A stretch of DNA of 64,000 nucleotides, from assembly GCA_032595675.1 (NCBI GenBank), contig JAVQMD010000001.1:62001-126000 (forward strand), in the 5' to 3' direction. Shown piece after piece: positions 62,393-64,000 of this stretch (the stretch's first letter is position 1; every line of letters begins with the position of its first letter). The translations under genes and the position numbers were made by a program. The notes under the pieces were generated by a model, which was given only the letters and a program-made list of their open reading frames with translations, was not told the DNA's origin and did not search any database. Origin of the DNA: Candidatus Electrothrix rattekaaiensis. GTDB taxonomy: Bacteria; Desulfobacterota; Desulfobulbia; Desulfobulbales; Desulfobulbaceae.

Positions 62393-64000
62393 TCAAAGCA
62401 TATGCGCAGCCGCATATTCAATCACCTGCCCCGGAGTGACCACAGGTCCGATAGTAGATTCTAGGGCGCGGAGGTCTCGTCTCCAGGTATCAAGGGTGTG
62501 GAAAAATTCTTCCGGCATTTCCTTTTCTTGGGCGAACTCCTCGTAGGATGTGTCTATCCGATGGATAAGGCTTTCAATGTACAGGGAGAACTGGTGGGTG
62601 TAGACCTCCTGACTGTATTCCTTGTTAATCAGCTCGCTGAAGAGCCGTTTCAGGTCACGGTATTTGGGGATACGACCGATGGGGGTCCAGATATTTTCCA
62701 CCTTGCCCTGATGCATCAGGGCCATGATCCGCATCCAGACCTTGGTGTCTTGTTTTTCTCCCAGGAGACCGTCTTCTTCTCCGGGGGCGAGTTCGCGGCG
62801 GGCATTTTTATGCAGCCAGTAATTGACCTGAAAACCGCTGGGGAGGCAGTCTTCATGAATAGCAGGATTTTCTCCGAAGGCTTTATAATGGGCAATGTAT
62901 TGTCCCAGAGGGCCGGGAAAGAATGCCTCGTTGGCAAAGGGCGAGCGTTTTTCACTACCATCGCTACCGAGTTCTGTCGCTGTGGTGGCTGAGCGGATAA
63001 TCGCTCCATGCACAACCGTGTTCATCCAGTCATGGGCCATGACAATGGTGGGCATGGTGCTGTAATCTCGACCTCCAAAAACGAGGGCACTCAGCTTGAC
63101 CCCTTCAGAATTTTCCGTAGCCGGGTCATAATTGGCCAAGGCCCCCAGGGGGATGGTAAAGCGGGCGTTTTTATGGGACATGGGGCGACCAGACTCTTTT
63201 GTCCATTCGCCAGCAAAATTACGCCCTGTTTCCGGCAAATCATAATCGCAGCCCTGCCAAAACGGTTTTTGTTCATGGACCAGCAGGTTGGAAAAAATGA
63301 CTTCTTCACCTTCCCGTTCCAGCACATCCATTGTTTCTGGGTCATCTGTCCGGTTCATGCCTTCGATAATCCCGAACATGCCTTTTTCTGGATTTACTGC
63401 TCGGACCTCACCGCTCTCCTTATCAATGAATATCTTGGCAAGATCGTCACCGATCAGGGCATCACCCGTCATTGCGGTTCCGGTCTTACCGCAGCCGCTG
63501 GGATATGCGCCCGCAAAATAGACTCTGTCGCCATCAACATCAAAACCAGTGATGAACATGTGTTCATCCAACCGACTGCCGAAATGGTGGCGCAGGTTGT
63601 TCATATTGGCGAAACGGTGATTGATTTTCTTTGGGGCAATGGAATTGCCCGCGTACTGGTTGTTGACGCTATAGGAATGGAAACGCTCCACATCCATGTA
63701 GATGCGCCGATGCTCAAGGTGGGCGGAAACATGGTCGGCTGTCAAGTCGCCAGCAGTATGGTAGTTGATAAAGAGGTAGCCTTTTTCTTCTACATCGCGG
63801 GAAAAATTCTTCGGGTCAATCATGCGATAGAGCAGGTACTCACTATGGATGACATAGTATGAATCCGTGATCTGGAGGGTCGGGTCTGCAACCCTGCTGC
63901 CGATGGGACCACGGGAGATGAATGAGACAATCATCTCTTTATTAACCATGAGATCATCCATGATCATGCGAACCTCAACCAATCCGGCCCGATGGTCGAT
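62393..64000 (-). CDS. phosphoenolpyruvate carboxykinase, GTP-type family (5' end outside the window)
   Basis: 535 codons visible; the frame is open to the window edge, so the start lies beyond 64000 (family length about 600). Kinase-1 P-loop YPSGCGKTG, NPEKGMFGIIEG, FGGRDYSTMPTIVMAHDW and TPIGRIPKYRDL identify PEPCK. The motif FLWPGFGEN, which binds guanine in GTP enzymes, is replaced between VNYWLHKN and KVWMRIM by a charged stretch, so the nucleotide or phosphate donor may differ. It interconverts oxaloacetate and phosphoenolpyruvate. Confidence 0.88.
   Translation of the reverse strand: MDHRAGLVEVRMIMDDLMVNKEMIVSFISRGPIGSRVADPTLQITDSYYVIHSEYLLYRMIDPKNFSRDVEEKGYLFINYHTAGDLTADHVSAHLEHRRIYMDVERFHSYSVNNQYAGNSIAPKKINHRFANMNNLRHHFGSRLDEHMFITGFDVDGDRVYFAGAYPSGCGKTGTAMTGDALIGDDLAKIFIDKESGEVRAVNPEKGMFGIIEGMNRTDDPETMDVLEREGEEVIFSNLLVHEQKPFWQGCDYDLPETGRNFAGEWTKESGRPMSHKNARFTIPLGALANYDPATENSEGVKLSALVFGGRDYSTMPTIVMAHDWMNTVVHGAIIRSATTATELGSDGSEKRSPFANEAFFPGPLGQYIAHYKAFGENPAIHEDCLPSGFQVNYWLHKNARRELAPGEEDGLLGEKQDTKVWMRIMALMHQGKVENIWTPIGRIPKYRDLKRLFSELINKEYSQEVYTHQFSLYIESLIHRIDTSYEEFAQEKEMPEEFFHTLDTWRRDLRALESTIGPVVTPGQVIEYAAAHML

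Noticed and set aside
62498-63862. 164- and 284-residue frames antisense to PEPCK
   Set aside because: Shadow frames. The minus strand carries unmistakable PEPCK motifs.

Overview
The window looks like a chromosomal segment of a Gram-negative, mid-GC, anaerobic or sulfur-metabolising Desulfobacterota, most likely Desulfobulbales. Cable bacteria such as Candidatus Electrothrix/Electronema are one possibility. The basis is the outer-membrane machinery (LolA-like protein, barrel protein, GT9 heptosyltransferase), a sulfide:quinone-oxidoreductase-like flavoprotein with a DUF1641 partner, a PEPCK at the right edge, and a very mixed load of accessory genes, insertion sequences and short repeats. 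The taxonomic call is inference; no marker such as 16S rRNA is present. All family names are from recognition of motifs, not from a search.

Layout. 0-4.6 kb is accessory: a 21-bp tandem array, a hypothetical gene followed by an integron attC-like hairpin, a microbial PARG (TIGR02452) and an AAA-ATPase/PD-(D/E)XK protein. 4.65-14.55 kb is a LolCDE/MacB-like lipoprotein or lipid transport operon (LolA-like protein, permease, permease, ATPase, barrel protein). Between the two permeases lie two small genes, each broken by an IS (ISAzo13 type, IS1182 type). 14.7-22.7 kb is mostly core: PP0621-like protein, transaldolase, lytic transglycosylase, pgsA, rsmB, rmuC, aroK. 22.7-31.2 kb is accessory: a second 21-bp array, a sulfotransferase capped by an IS1380, nested inverted repeats, a CNNM/CBS protein, a second CDP-alcohol phosphatidyltransferase and a 22-repeat MORN protein. 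31.2-40.5 kb has a zinc-ribbon/TPR-like protein, GT9, U32 peptidase, a dockerin-like protein and mfd. 40.5-43.1 kb is an xisI-xisH-TPR island at the 3' end of mfd, followed by a second, divergent mfd C-terminus. 43.2-52.6 kb has HAD phosphatase, PilZ, pgl, and then the widely conserved order tadA - tRNA-Ser - ffs - dnaX - ybaB - recR. That order is split between ffs and dnaX by a third 21-bp array and a type II restriction-modification system. 52.6-53.95 kb is a second, apparently identical ISAzo13 copy. 54.3-64 kb has SQR-like + DUF1641, a coupled operon (B12 radical SAM, AMP-ligase, FakA-FakB fusion), a VapBC pair, a 23-bp array with 28-bp palindromes, and PEPCK.

The most unusual signal is a shared architecture rather than a gene. 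Three intergenic arrays (25, 14 and 11 units) have unrelated sequences but exactly the same 21-bp period, and each unit carries a small dyad whose arms covary between units. A further 21-bp array lies inside the MORN gene, and a related 23-bp array with a dyad lies near 62 kb. Other notable points are a probable dnaX slippage site (A11), two exactly datable ISAzo13 insertions with 3-bp target duplications and a classical -1 slippery heptamer, an 18-bp direct repeat bracketing the xisHI island, and a PEPCK without the usual guanine-binding motif.
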